Below, piece by piece: positions 1-5,507 of a stretch of DNA of 12,139 nucleotides (the first letter of the stretch is position 1; each line of letters starts with the position of its first letter). This DNA is from Thermoplasmata archaeon (GTDB taxonomy: Archaea > Thermoplasmatota > Thermoplasmata > Lutacidiplasmatales > UBA184), in NCBI GenBank assembly GCA_021828715.1, contig JAJZDF010000006.1, positions 1 through 12,139 on the forward strand, written 5' to 3'. The notes beneath the pieces were generated by a model, which worked only from the letters and a program-made list of their open reading frames with translations, searched no databases and was not told the origin of the DNA. The position numbers and the translations under genes were made by a program.

Positions 1-878
1 TCGACCTGGAGAAGACGGGCCCGACGCGGGTAGAACTGCCGGTAGGGGAAATCCGTCCCGAGCAGGAGAACGGTGTCGGCCGCCTCGAGCGCCCGGTAGC
101 CCGAGGCGAACCCGAGCAGGCCGGTCATCCCGACATCGAACGGGTTGTCGTGCTCGAGCGCTTCCTTGCCCCGGAGGGTGTGAACGACCGGTGCCTTGAG
201 CTTCCCGGCGAGCGCGAACAGTTCGTCCCGGGCGCCCGCCGCGCCGACCCCGGCTAGGATCGTGACGCGCTCGGCGCCGTTCAGCCGGGCCGCGAGCGCC
301 TCGAGGTCGGCCGCCGGCGGGACGACGGACGAGGGACCCGAGGGGAGCGGAACGGGGCGCGCCGCTTCGATGGCCTCTCGCAGCAGCACGTCGCCGCTGA
401 TCACCACGACCGCCACGCCTTCCCGGGCGAGAGCCGCCCGGACGGCGGACTCGACCAGCCCCGGGACCTGGTCCGCCTCGGTGGCGACCTCGCAGAAGTG
501 GCTGCAGTCGCGGAAGAGCCGCTCGGGATGCGTCTCCTGGAAATACCCGCTGCCGACCTCCCGGCTCGGAACCTGGGAGGCGAGGGCGAGAACGGGCACC
601 CGGCTGCGGTGGGCGTCGAAGAGACCGTTGATCAGGTGGAGGTTGCCCGGGCCGCAGCTACCGGCGCAGGCTGCGATTTGGCCCCGCAGCTGCGCCTCGG
701 CGGCCGCGGCGAACGCGGCCCCCTCCTCGTGGCGCGTGTGGATCCACCGGATCGCGGGACGGGTCCGGATCGCATCCGTGATTCCGTTCAGCGAGTCGCC
801 GGCGACCCCATAGATCCGGGGGATCCCGGCCGCGATCAGCGTCTCGACCAGCACATCGGCGACCCGGGATCCGGTCAT
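1..878 (-). CDS. poxB: Pyruvate dehydrogenase (quinone)/pyruvate oxidase, PoxB-like, N-terminal half
   Basis: A thiamine-diphosphate and FAD enzyme of the PoxB type, which oxidatively decarboxylates pyruvate to acetate and CO2 and passes electrons to the quinone pool. The reading frame is open from the ATG at 878 to the window edge, giving 292 codons, about half of the roughly 570 residues usual for the family. Seen in order: YGVAGDSLNG near residue 25; the RHEEGAAFAAAAEAQ segment carrying the ThDP-activating glutamate; CAGSCGPGNLHLINGLFDAHR near 75-95; GSGYFQETHPERLFRDCSH; then the middle FAD-binding Rossmann domain with GMTGLLGFASGYRALEAADTVLLLGTDFPYRQFYP. These stretches resemble E. coli PoxB more closely than acetolactate synthase. 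The C-terminal ThDP-binding and membrane-contact regions lie outside the window, so quinone use is inferred. A TATA-like box at 897-904 suggests its own leaderless transcript despite the reductase gene 47 bases upstream on the same strand. Confidence 0.88.
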   Translation of the reverse strand, partial: MTGSRVADVLVETLIAAGIPRIYGVAGDSLNGITDAIRTRPAIRWIHTRHEEGAAFAAAAEAQLRGQIAACAGSCGPGNLHLINGLFDAHRSRVPVLALASQVPSREVGSGYFQETHPERLFRDCSHFCEVATEADQVPGLVESAVRAALAREGVAVVVISGDVLLREAIEAARPVPLPSGPSSVVPPAADLEALAARLNGAERVTILAGVGAAGARDELFALAGKLKAPVVHTLRGKEALEHDNPFDVGMTGLLGFASGYRALEAADTVLLLGTDFPYRQFYPRRARLLQV

Positions 879-896
879 ACCCCGGCACGCCGCCGG

Positions 897-904
897 CGTA
901 TTTG
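897..904 (-). promoter_or_regulatory. TATA-like box for the PoxB-like gene
   Basis: The minus strand reads CAAATACG here, an A/T island in a GC-rich gap. Its centre is about 23 bases from the ATG at 878, so transcription would begin at or within a few bases of the start codon. No Shine-Dalgarno precedes that ATG. Confidence 0.45.
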
Positions 905-925
905 CGGCCTCGCCCGAAGCCGTCC

Positions 926-1570
926 CTACTTTCGCAGGAGCCGGAAGGCGACGTCCCCCGACCCGAGGGCTCGGGCCGCCACCAGCCAGAGCTGGCAGAG
1001 CGACTCGAGCATGCGCGCCCCCTGGATGCCTCCGATGTCGATCGGGTTCCACCCGAAGGCGTGGAGCAGGTCGTCGACCTCGGCCTTCGCACTCGGATCG
1101 TTCCCGCAGTAGAACATGTCCGGGGGACCCCCCACGAACCGGGGACGGAACATATGCGCGTGGCCGACGATGTTGAACGCCTTCACGACCCGGGCCGCCG
1201 GCACCAGCCGCTGGACGCGCTCGCCGGCGGAGTCGGTCCCGGAGACCGCGAGCGTGGGGGTACCGGCCGCATCGAACTGGAGCGGGTTGGTGGTGTCGAT
1301 GAGGACTTTGCCGTCGAAGCGCGTCCGGCCGGCCCCGTCGATCGCTTCCGCGTTGTGGACGCCGTGGGTCGCGAGGACCAGCAGATCCCCGAACTCCGCC
1401 GCCTCGGCAAAGCTGCCGGTCGAGCCCGGAGGACCGACCCGCTGCTTCCACGCCCGCAACGCCTCCGAATCGGGGGAGCGCGATCCGAGACAGACCCGAT
1501 GGCCGACTGCGACGAATCCCGCACCGAGCGAACGCGCCACATCCCCGGACCCTACGATCCCGATCTCCAT
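926..1570 (-). CDS. NADPH-dependent F420 reductase-family oxidoreductase
   Basis: A 214-residue Rossmann protein of the F420H2:NADP oxidoreductase/dinucleotide-binding family (COG2085). Members move hydride between NADP(H) and coenzyme F420, though some relatives have other or unknown substrates. It opens with a canonical dinucleotide fold: MEIGIVGSGDVARSLGAGF, then LGSR at 28-31, where the Ser/Arg pair after strand 2 is the usual 2'-phosphate (NADP) recognition site. DLLVLATHGV, VLIDTTNPL and VVKAFNIVGHAHM (about residues 128-140) follow the family pattern, and the C-terminal GGIQGARMLESLCQLW is the usual helical cap. Length matches the family (about 210-230). The ATG at 1570 follows GGAGG with no spacer, too close to act as a Shine-Dalgarno. 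A TATA-like CTTAAGTA near 1604-1612 suits a leader of about 12 bases. F420 itself cannot be proven as the substrate from sequence. Confidence 0.75.
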   Translation of the reverse strand: MEIGIVGSGDVARSLGAGFVAVGHRVCLGSRSPDSEALRAWKQRVGPPGSTGSFAEAAEFGDLLVLATHGVHNAEAIDGAGRTRFDGKVLIDTTNPLQFDAAGTPTLAVSGTDSAGERVQRLVPAARVVKAFNIVGHAHMFRPRFVGGPPDMFYCGNDPSAKAEVDDLLHAFGWNPIDIGGIQGARMLESLCQLWLVAARALGSGDVAFRLLRK

Positions 1571-1603
1571 CCTCCGGTCCCCCAGTCCGACATCGGTCGG
1601 GGG

Positions 1604-1612
1604 CTACTTAAG
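1604..1612 (-). promoter_or_regulatory. TATA-like box for the F420/NADP reductase gene
   Basis: The minus strand reads CTTAAGTA. Its centre is about 38 bases from the ATG at 1570, predicting a start near 1582. The core TTAA is palindromic, so it could also serve the divergent CDGSH gene, but a closer candidate exists for that gene. Confidence 0.45.
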
Positions 1613-1645
1613 ACGGGCAGGCGTTACCTCGGGGCCAGCGAGCGG

Positions 1646-1652
1646 CTAAGAA
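1646..1652 (+). promoter_or_regulatory. TATA-like box for the CDGSH gene
   Basis: CTAAGAA in a GC-rich divergent intergenic region. A start about 26 bases downstream would fall near 1675, leaving a leader of roughly 8 bases before the ATG at 1683. This is weaker than the other boxes. The palindromic TTAA at about 1608 is the alternative. Confidence 0.35.
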
Positions 1653-1682
1653 CCCGAGGGCGCTCGTGGCGGACGGGATACC

Positions 1683-1859
1683 ATGCCGCGAGTCTACGTG
1701 GAGTCAAAGGAGAACGCCTCGAACATCGTCTACGTGGATGGGAAGGTCGTGACGGCGCTCTGCCGGTGCGGCCACTCGAAGACCAAGCCGTACTGCGACG
1801 GCTCCCACCGCGCCGCCGGCTTCCAGGCGCCCGCGGCCCAGGTCATCCTCCTCGAGTAA
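1683..1859 (+). CDS. Small CDGSH-type [2Fe-2S] iron-sulfur protein (mitoNEET-like)
   Basis: A 58-residue protein that is essentially one CDGSH iron-sulfur domain. The motif is complete: Cys27-Arg-Cys29, Ser32, Pro36, Cys38-Asp-Gly-Ser-His42, matching C-X-C-X2-S-X3-P-X-C-D-G-S-H. It should bind a [2Fe-2S] cluster with three Cys and one His, as in mitoNEET and the small prokaryotic CDGSH proteins, whose roles in redox sensing or cluster/electron transfer are still poorly defined. There is no membrane anchor or second CDGSH motif, so it is probably a soluble protein working as a dimer (family knowledge). It is transcribed away from the reductase gene and ends 3 bases before a strong hairpin, so it looks monocistronic. 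The start is fixed by the only upstream ATG in frame, which is followed by typical residues (MPRVYVESKENASNIVYVDGK). Confidence 0.88.
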   Translation: MPRVYVESKENASNIVYVDGKVVTALCRCGHSKTKPYCDGSHRAAGFQAPAAQVILLE

Positions 1860-1862
1860 CGC

Positions 1863-1901
1863 GGCCCCGCTCCCCGCGGCAGAGCTGCGGGGAAGGGGGC
1901 C
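1863..1901 (+). terminator. Strong two-part hairpin after the CDGSH gene (candidate terminator)
   Basis: Outer arms GGCCCC (1863-1868) and GGGGCC (1896-1901) enclose a 2x2 internal mismatch. Inside it, arms TCCCCGC (1871-1877) and GCGGGGA (1887-1893) close a 9-base loop. The structure begins 3 bases after the CDGSH stop and lies between convergent genes, so it could end transcripts from both sides. It has no T-run, and archaeal termination usually depends on T-tracts, so it may instead protect mRNA 3' ends. Confidence 0.45.
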
Positions 1902-1935
1902 AAGGCACCCGGAGCGGCCGCGAAGCGACCCGTCG

Positions 1936-2661
1936 TCAGGCGCGTCGTACGGAGAGGGGGGGGCCGTACCCCCCGATCAGCACGAGCGCCGGCGCGGCGG
2001 CCGACAGGACCGGGATGGCCAGCAGTAGGACCGACGAGTCCGGGACCGCGTAGACCAGCGCGACGAACGGTCCGATGAGAACCAGCAGGAGGAGCGCATA
2101 GGTGACGGCCCCGAGGTAGAGCGTCCTCCGGCCGAACCGGCGACCGGCCGCGGCGAGCCCCACCACGATGCCCACGCCGCCCAGCCACCCGAGCCAGAAG
2201 CCGACCAGCGCCGTGTACGTGCCGAGCGGCGCGCCGGATTCGAGGCACCCGAGGGCATGCGACGGAGCCCCGTGGAGGCATGCGACCAGGGAGCCTGCGG
2301 AGCCCAGGTACGCCGCGGCGGCGACGACGACCAGGAGGAACCCGATCGAGCCGACCAGGCACAGGACCGAGGCCAGCAAGAACCGGGGATCGACCCGGCG
2401 CAGCTTCGAGTAGGCGGAGCGGTAGAGCAGGAGGCTCAGCAGGAAGAGGATCGCCCCGACGAGGACCAGGCCCGCCAGCCCGCGGGCCAACGGCTCCCCG
2501 AGGTCCAGGAACACCGCCGGATGGTCGAGCGCCAGCCAGAGGGCGATGGTCGGGAAGACGAGGGCGAAGCCCGCCGCGGCGAGCCCCAGGCCACCGCCGA
2601 CGGCGAGCCGGTGCGCGCCGCGGAGGTCCTCGGGACGGGGAGCTACCGGTTGCGCGGCCAC
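1936..2661 (-). CDS. Six-helix archaeal membrane protein, DUF973-like
   Basis: A 241-residue integral membrane protein of unknown function. I place it in the archaeal DUF973 family from its overall pattern: an N-terminal EDLRGAHRLAVGGGLGL segment, a long second helix ending in LLYRSAYSKLRRVDPRFLLAS, and a late GRRFGRRTLYLGAVTYALL loop and helix. About six hydrophobic helices can be seen, near residues 19-44, 59-80, 95-121, 151-172, 179-204 and 209-231. Two cysteines (128 and 139) sit in the loop between helices 3 and 4, probably outside the cell and able to form a disulfide. The start is the GTG at 2661: a TATA-like box GGTTATCT lies 26 bases upstream, giving a leaderless transcript. The gene diverges from the methyltransferase-MsrA pair and converges on the CDGSH gene. 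The family assignment is from memory of the pattern, not a search. Confidence 0.7.
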   Translation of the reverse strand: MAAQPVAPRPEDLRGAHRLAVGGGLGLAAAGFALVFPTIALWLALDHPAVFLDLGEPLARGLAGLVLVGAILFLLSLLLYRSAYSKLRRVDPRFLLASVLCLVGSIGFLLVVVAAAAYLGSAGSLVACLHGAPSHALGCLESGAPLGTYTALVGFWLGWLGGVGIVVGLAAAGRRFGRRTLYLGAVTYALLLLVLIGPFVALVYAVPDSSVLLLAIPVLSAAAPALVLIGGYGPPLSVRRA

Positions 2662-2684
2662 GCCCGGGAACGGTGGCCCCCTCC

Positions 2685-2692
2685 AGATAACC
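2685..2692 (-). promoter_or_regulatory. TATA-like box for the DUF973-like gene
   Basis: The minus strand reads GGTTATCT, centred about 27 bases from the GTG at 2661. The predicted first transcribed base coincides with the start codon (leaderless). Confidence 0.5.
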
Positions 2693-2725
2693 TCTGCTCT
2701 TGGAGGAGACGGCCGGGGGAACGGG

Positions 2726-2733
2726 CCTTAAGC
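2726..2733 (+). promoter_or_regulatory. TATA-like box for the methyltransferase-msrA operon
   Basis: CCTTAAGC, centred about 25 bases before the GTG at 2754. This supports that GTG as the start of a leaderless operon. An upstream in-frame TTG at 2700 would lie before the promoter. Confidence 0.5.
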
Positions 2734-2753
2734 CCGGGCGACTTGCGACGGAG

Positions 2754-3398
2754 GTGCAGTACTTCGACGAGGTGTACCGGGGAACCCCGCCCTGGGACAT
2801 CGGACGCCCCCAGCCCGAGGTGGTGCGGCTCGAGGAGTCGGGCGCGATCCTCGGGCGGGTCCTTGACCTCGGCTGCGGGACGGGAGAGAATCTTCTCTAC
2901 CTCGCCGCCCGGGGGCACGACTGCGTCGGGGTAGACTTCGCGCCGGCCGCGGTGCGGCGGGCGATCGAGAAGGCGGCGGGTCGCGTACCGATGCCCCGCT
3001 TCGAGGTGCGGAGCGCGCTGGATGTCGGCGCCGCGCTCGGTGCGTTCGATACCGTCCTCGACTGCGGCCTGTTCCACACCCTGCACGACCGGCACCGCCC
3101 GCTCTACGCCCGGAGCGTGCGGGAGGCGCTCCGGCCCGGGGGCCGGTTCTTCGTGCTCTGCTTCTCGGAGCGAGAACCCGCGGAGTGGGGCGGACCCCGT
3201 CGGGTCACCCGGGACGAGCTTCGGGCGACGTTCGGGCCGGAGCTTCACGCACGGCAGATCCGACCGATCCGCTTCGAGACGAACTTCCCGGATATCGAGG
3301 GCCACGGCTGGCTCGCCGAGTTCGAGCGGCTCCCCGGAGAGCGACCGGGGCCCGGCGCGGCCCCGACGCCGCCGGGGACCGGAGGCGACGCACGATGA
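2754..3398 (+). CDS. Class I SAM-dependent methyltransferase
   Basis: A seven-strand Rossmann methyltransferase of about 214 residues that transfers a methyl group from S-adenosylmethionine. The substrate is unknown. The opening QYFDEVYRGTPPWDIGRPQPEVVRL is the typical N-terminal cap of the small thiopurine-methyltransferase/TehB-like class. Motif I, VLDLGCGTGEN, is at about 36-46, and the acidic end of strand 2 (VGVDFAP) is near 59-65. Next come FDTVLDCGLFHTLHD and the post-motif RPGGRFFVLCFSE. I chose the GTG at 2754 over the TTG at 2700 because the TATA-like box at 2726-2733 lies between them and the family fold begins right after the GTG. The last codon overlaps the msrA start as ATGA, so the two are translationally coupled. 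The Pro/Gly-rich tail (about the last 20 residues) looks disordered. Confidence 0.85.
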   Translation: MQYFDEVYRGTPPWDIGRPQPEVVRLEESGAILGRVLDLGCGTGENLLYLAARGHDCVGVDFAPAAVRRAIEKAAGRVPMPRFEVRSALDVGAALGAFDTVLDCGLFHTLHDRHRPLYARSVREALRPGGRFFVLCFSEREPAEWGGPRRVTRDELRATFGPELHARQIRPIRFETNFPDIEGHGWLAEFERLPGERPGPGAAPTPPGTGGDAR

Positions 3399-3967
3399 GC
3401 GAGGCCCCCTCCCGAACGCCCCCCCCGCGGGAAACCGCGATCGTCGGAGGAGGCTGCTTCTGGTGTACCGAGGCGGTCTTCTCGGAGCTCCGCGGCGTGG
3501 AGGGGGTCGAGCCCGGCTACGCCGGCGGCACCGTGCCCAACCCCACGTATGAGCAGGTCTGCAGCGGACGGACCGGCCACGCCGAGGTCGTCCGGATCGA
3601 GTTCGACCCGTCGGTCCTCCCGTATCGCGATCTCCTGACGATCTTCTTCACGACCCACGATCCGACCACCCCGGACCGTCAGGGCGCGGACGTGGGCACC
3701 CAGTACCGGTCGGTCGTGCTCTACCGTACGGTCGAGGAGAAGCGGACGGCGGAGGAACTGATCGCGTCGCTCGACGCGCAGCACCTCTGGCGCCACCCGA
3801 TCGTCACCCGGGTCGAGCCGTGGACGACGTTCTATCCCGCCGAAGAGTACCACCGGCGCTACTTCGCCCGAAATCCCGGCCAGGGGTACTGCCAGTTCGT
3901 CATCGCCCCGAAGGTCGCCAAGCTCCGCCACCAGTACGCGGATCGCCTCCGACGGCCTCCGTCGTAG
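3395..3967 (+). CDS. msrA: Peptide-methionine (S)-S-oxide reductase MsrA
   Basis: A 190-residue cytosolic repair enzyme that reduces the S-epimer of methionine sulfoxide in proteins. The catalytic motif GCFWC is at 20-24, with Cys21 as the nucleophile and Cys24 close by. The sulfoxide-binding residues can be matched to the family: GYAGG Tyr42, GHAEVV Glu64 and DVGTQYRS Tyr104. The signature DRQGADVGTQYRS is intact. A later Cys166 in NPGQGYCQF is the likely resolving cysteine. The usual second C-terminal cysteine of the E. coli enzyme is absent, so a simpler thiol relay is likely. The ATG overlaps the upstream methyltransferase stop by four bases. No MsrB domain is fused, and no separate msrB is in the window. 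Confidence 0.96.
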   Translation: MSEAPSRTPPPRETAIVGGGCFWCTEAVFSELRGVEGVEPGYAGGTVPNPTYEQVCSGRTGHAEVVRIEFDPSVLPYRDLLTIFFTTHDPTTPDRQGADVGTQYRSVVLYRTVEEKRTAEELIASLDAQHLWRHPIVTRVEPWTTFYPAEEYHRRYFARNPGQGYCQFVIAPKVAKLRHQYADRLRRPPS

Positions 3968-3974
3968 AGGATCT

Positions 3975-4009
3975 CCGGGGTTCCGACGATACCGTCTCGA
4001 GCTCCCCGG
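3975..4009 (+). terminator. Hairpin between convergent msrA and HtrA-like genes
   Basis: Outer arms CCGGGG (3975-3980) and CCCCGG (4004-4009) enclose a perfect inner stem GACG-ATAC-CGTC (3985-3996). It starts 8 bases after the msrA stop in a 97-base convergent gap that holds nothing else recognisable. It is a candidate transcript-end structure without a T-tract. Confidence 0.3.
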
Positions 4010-4064
4010 TCTCCCTCATCGGGCGGGCGACGGTTCGGAGAAGAGGCCGCCGGGGCTGCGGGAA

Positions 4065-5030
4065 CTAGGCCGGGGCCCGAGGGGCGAGCGGGACCCGTTC
4101 CCGCAGCGCGAGCGCGGTCGAGAGCCGCTCGCCGCGCCGGCGGAAGCCGATCTCGACGTCGCTTCCCACCGGATAGCGCGAGAGCGCCTCCAGGAACTCG
4201 CGGATCCGGCCGACGTCGAACGGCCCCACCCGCTCCACGATATCGTGCGGCCGCAGTCCCGCCTGGTGCGCGGGGGAGCGGGCGACGATCTGGACCACGA
4301 GGATACCGGAGTAGGCGGGAACCCCCCGCGCCGCGGCGAGATCCGGTCGAAGGTCGGCCACGTTCGTCCCGACCCACGGGCGGACCACGCGCCCCCGCTC
4401 GCGCAACTCCCGGGCGATCCGGGCCACCGCCTGGATCGGGAGCGCGAACCCGACCCCTTGGGCGAACGGCACCATCGCGGTGTTCATCCCGACCACCGCC
4501 CCGTCCAGGTCGACCAGCGGCCCCCCGCTGTTGCCCGGGTTGATCGCGGCGTCGGTCTGGATCAACCCCTCGAACACGAAGTCCGCCCCCGGCAGCGGCC
4601 GGTCGAGAGCGCTCACCACACCGAGCGACACCGTCGGAGAGCCCGGAAGCCCGAGGGCATTCCCGACGGCGACCACGAACTGGCCGACCTCCAGCTCTTC
4701 CGAACGCCCGAGCCGCGCGGCCGGCAGCCGCCGTCGATCGACCCGCAGCACCGCGACATCCGTTCCGGGGTCGCTGCCGACTACTGTCGCGGGATCGGTG
4801 CGACCGTCGGGGAAGTGGACCCGCAGCTCCCGGGCCGAGGCCACCACATGGTGGTTGGTCACCAGCAGGCCGTCGGCGTCCAAGACGACCGCGGTCGCGG
4901 CCGCGGGTGCCGAAGACCGCTTCCCGTCGACCGAACCCGACCGCAGCGCCGCCACCGCGGCGACGGACGGACCGACCGCCCTCACCGCGTCCGGAACGCG
5001 CCGCTCGAGGTTCGACGCAGCGGCCCCCAC
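4065..5030 (-). CDS. HtrA/DegP-like serine protease: trypsin domain plus one PDZ
   Basis: A 321-residue trypsin-like serine protease with one C-terminal PDZ domain, the DegP/HtrA layout used in protein quality control. The triad can be read directly: His61 in TNHHVV, Asp91 in GTDVAVLRVD and Ser168 in INPGNSGGPL. The protease domain covers about 15-210 and the PDZ about 218-305 (SGILVVQIVARSPAHQAGLRPHDIVERVG). Unlike most family members it shows no signal peptide or membrane helix, so it appears cytosolic. The usual Gly-Ser-Gly before strand 2 is replaced by AATAVV. The start is a GTG at 5030, the only usable start before an in-frame stop at 5118-5120. No TATA-like box precedes it, and the same-strand 83-residue gene lies 95 bases upstream, so it is probably its operon partner, with a structured spacer between them. 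Confidence 0.87.
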   Translation of the reverse strand: MGAAASNLERRVPDAVRAVGPSVAAVAALRSGSVDGKRSSAPAAATAVVLDADGLLVTNHHVVASARELRVHFPDGRTDPATVVGSDPGTDVAVLRVDRRRLPAARLGRSEELEVGQFVVAVGNALGLPGSPTVSLGVVSALDRPLPGADFVFEGLIQTDAAINPGNSGGPLVDLDGAVVGMNTAMVPFAQGVGFALPIQAVARIARELRERGRVVRPWVGTNVADLRPDLAAARGVPAYSGILVVQIVARSPAHQAGLRPHDIVERVGPFDVGRIREFLEALSRYPVGSDVEIGFRRRGERLSTALALRERVPLAPRAPA

Positions 5031-5040
5031 GGGCCCCCTA

Positions 5041-5078
5041 CCGGTCCCCCGGCCGGGGGAGCTGCGGCTGGGGACCGG
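5041..5078 (-). promoter_or_regulatory. Competing hairpins upstream of the HtrA-like start
   Basis: A 14-base perfect palindrome CCCCCGGCCGGGGG (5046-5059) lies within a longer perfect inverted repeat, CCGGTCCCC (5041-5049) against GGGGACCGG (5070-5078). Because the 5046-5049 bases take part in both stems, the two cannot form together. The element ends about 10 bases before the GTG at 5030 and fills the spacer after the 83-residue gene. It may control read-through or translation of the protease. In such GC-rich DNA some palindromes arise by chance. Confidence 0.35.
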
Positions 5079-5125
5079 CCGGGGGGCCGTACGGCGCGGG
5101 CGTCCCCGCAGTCGCCGTCATCCGC

Positions 5126-5377
5126 TCACTCCGACAGGAGGCGCTCGAGCTGGTCGAACAGGTCGGCCTGCTCCCGCTCCTGCTTCCGGCCGCCCTCCCA
5201 CCGTGCGTTCACGATCCGCACGAGGACGTCGGCGACCTGGTCCATCCAGGGCCCTTCCTGGGCCTCGAACTTCTTCTTCATTTTCTCCCGCAGCAGCTCG
5301 TTGTACGCCCGGTACGCCGTCCACACCCACGGGCCGTGCTCCGGCCCCCCGCCGCAACATTCTCCTTCGTCCTGCAT
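5126..5377 (-). CDS. Small helical protein of unknown function with N-terminal CC motif
   Basis: I do not recognise this 83-residue protein. It begins MQDEGECCGGGPEHGPW, with adjacent Cys7-Cys8 in a Gly-rich segment, followed by two predicted amphipathic helices rich in Lys, Glu and Arg (about 20-40 and 44-80, split by GPW at 42-44), and it ends DLFDQLERLLSE. The charged, Lys-containing composition differs from the Arg/Ala/Pro/Gly-rich shadow frames around it, which argues that the gene is real. There is no signal peptide or membrane helix, so it is presumably a cytosolic binding or adaptor protein. It is first in a two-gene arrangement with the HtrA-like protease and diverges from the winged-helix gene. 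Its ATG lies inside one arm of an inverted repeat (5372-5408), suggesting control at the start codon. An adaptor or substrate-delivery role for the protease is only a guess from position. Confidence 0.7.
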   Translation of the reverse strand: MQDEGECCGGGPEHGPWVWTAYRAYNELLREKMKKKFEAQEGPWMDQVADVLVRIVNARWEGGRKQEREQADLFDQLERLLSE

Positions 5378-5408
5378 CGAGGTCCTCGGAACCGAAGTTC
5401 CGATGCAG
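5372..5408 (-). promoter_or_regulatory. Inverted repeat enclosing the start codon of the 83-residue gene
   Basis: Perfect 8-base arms CTGCATCG (5372-5379) and CGATGCAG (5401-5408) flank 21 bases. The arm at 5372-5379 contains the ATG of the minus-strand gene. Nested inside and sharing bases with the outer arm is a 7-base stem closed by a UUCG tetraloop (5386-5403, minus strand TCGGAAC-TTCG-GTTCCGA), a particularly stable RNA loop. As RNA the two folds compete and one hides the start codon. As DNA it could be a repressor site at the transcription start. Confidence 0.5.
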
Positions 5409-5423
5409 AGAACGCCCGCCGGC

Positions 5424-5431
5424 GGTTATCG
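5424..5431 (-). promoter_or_regulatory. TATA-like box for the 83-residue gene
   Basis: The minus strand reads GATAACC, centred near 5428. A start about 26 bases downstream would fall at 5402, the outer edge of the inverted repeat, leaving a leader of about 25 bases that is largely hairpin. Confidence 0.4.
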
Positions 5432-5478
5432 ACCGGGTCACCGGAGATCCGGTCACACCCCCCATCGGCGAGACCAGC

Positions 5479-5486
5479 AACTTACC
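5479..5486 (+). promoter_or_regulatory. TATA-like box for the winged-helix gene
   Basis: AACTTACC, centred about 26 bases before the ATG at 5508. The transcript should begin at the start codon. Confidence 0.5.
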
Positions 5487-5507
5487 GGAGGGCCACCGTT
5501 CGTTTAC

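Noticed and set aside
902..2053. Plus-strand frame of 383 codons across the reductase and CDGSH regions
   Set aside because: Shadow composition, overlaps two confident genes and two promoter regions.
2700..2753. N-terminal extension of the methyltransferase from a TTG
   Set aside because: It would start before the TATA-like box and adds 18 residues with no family similarity.
1730..2800. Minus-strand frame overlapping the DUF973-like gene and extending into the methyltransferase
   Set aside because: It lacks the membrane helices and overlaps the CDGSH gene; it is a GC artefact.
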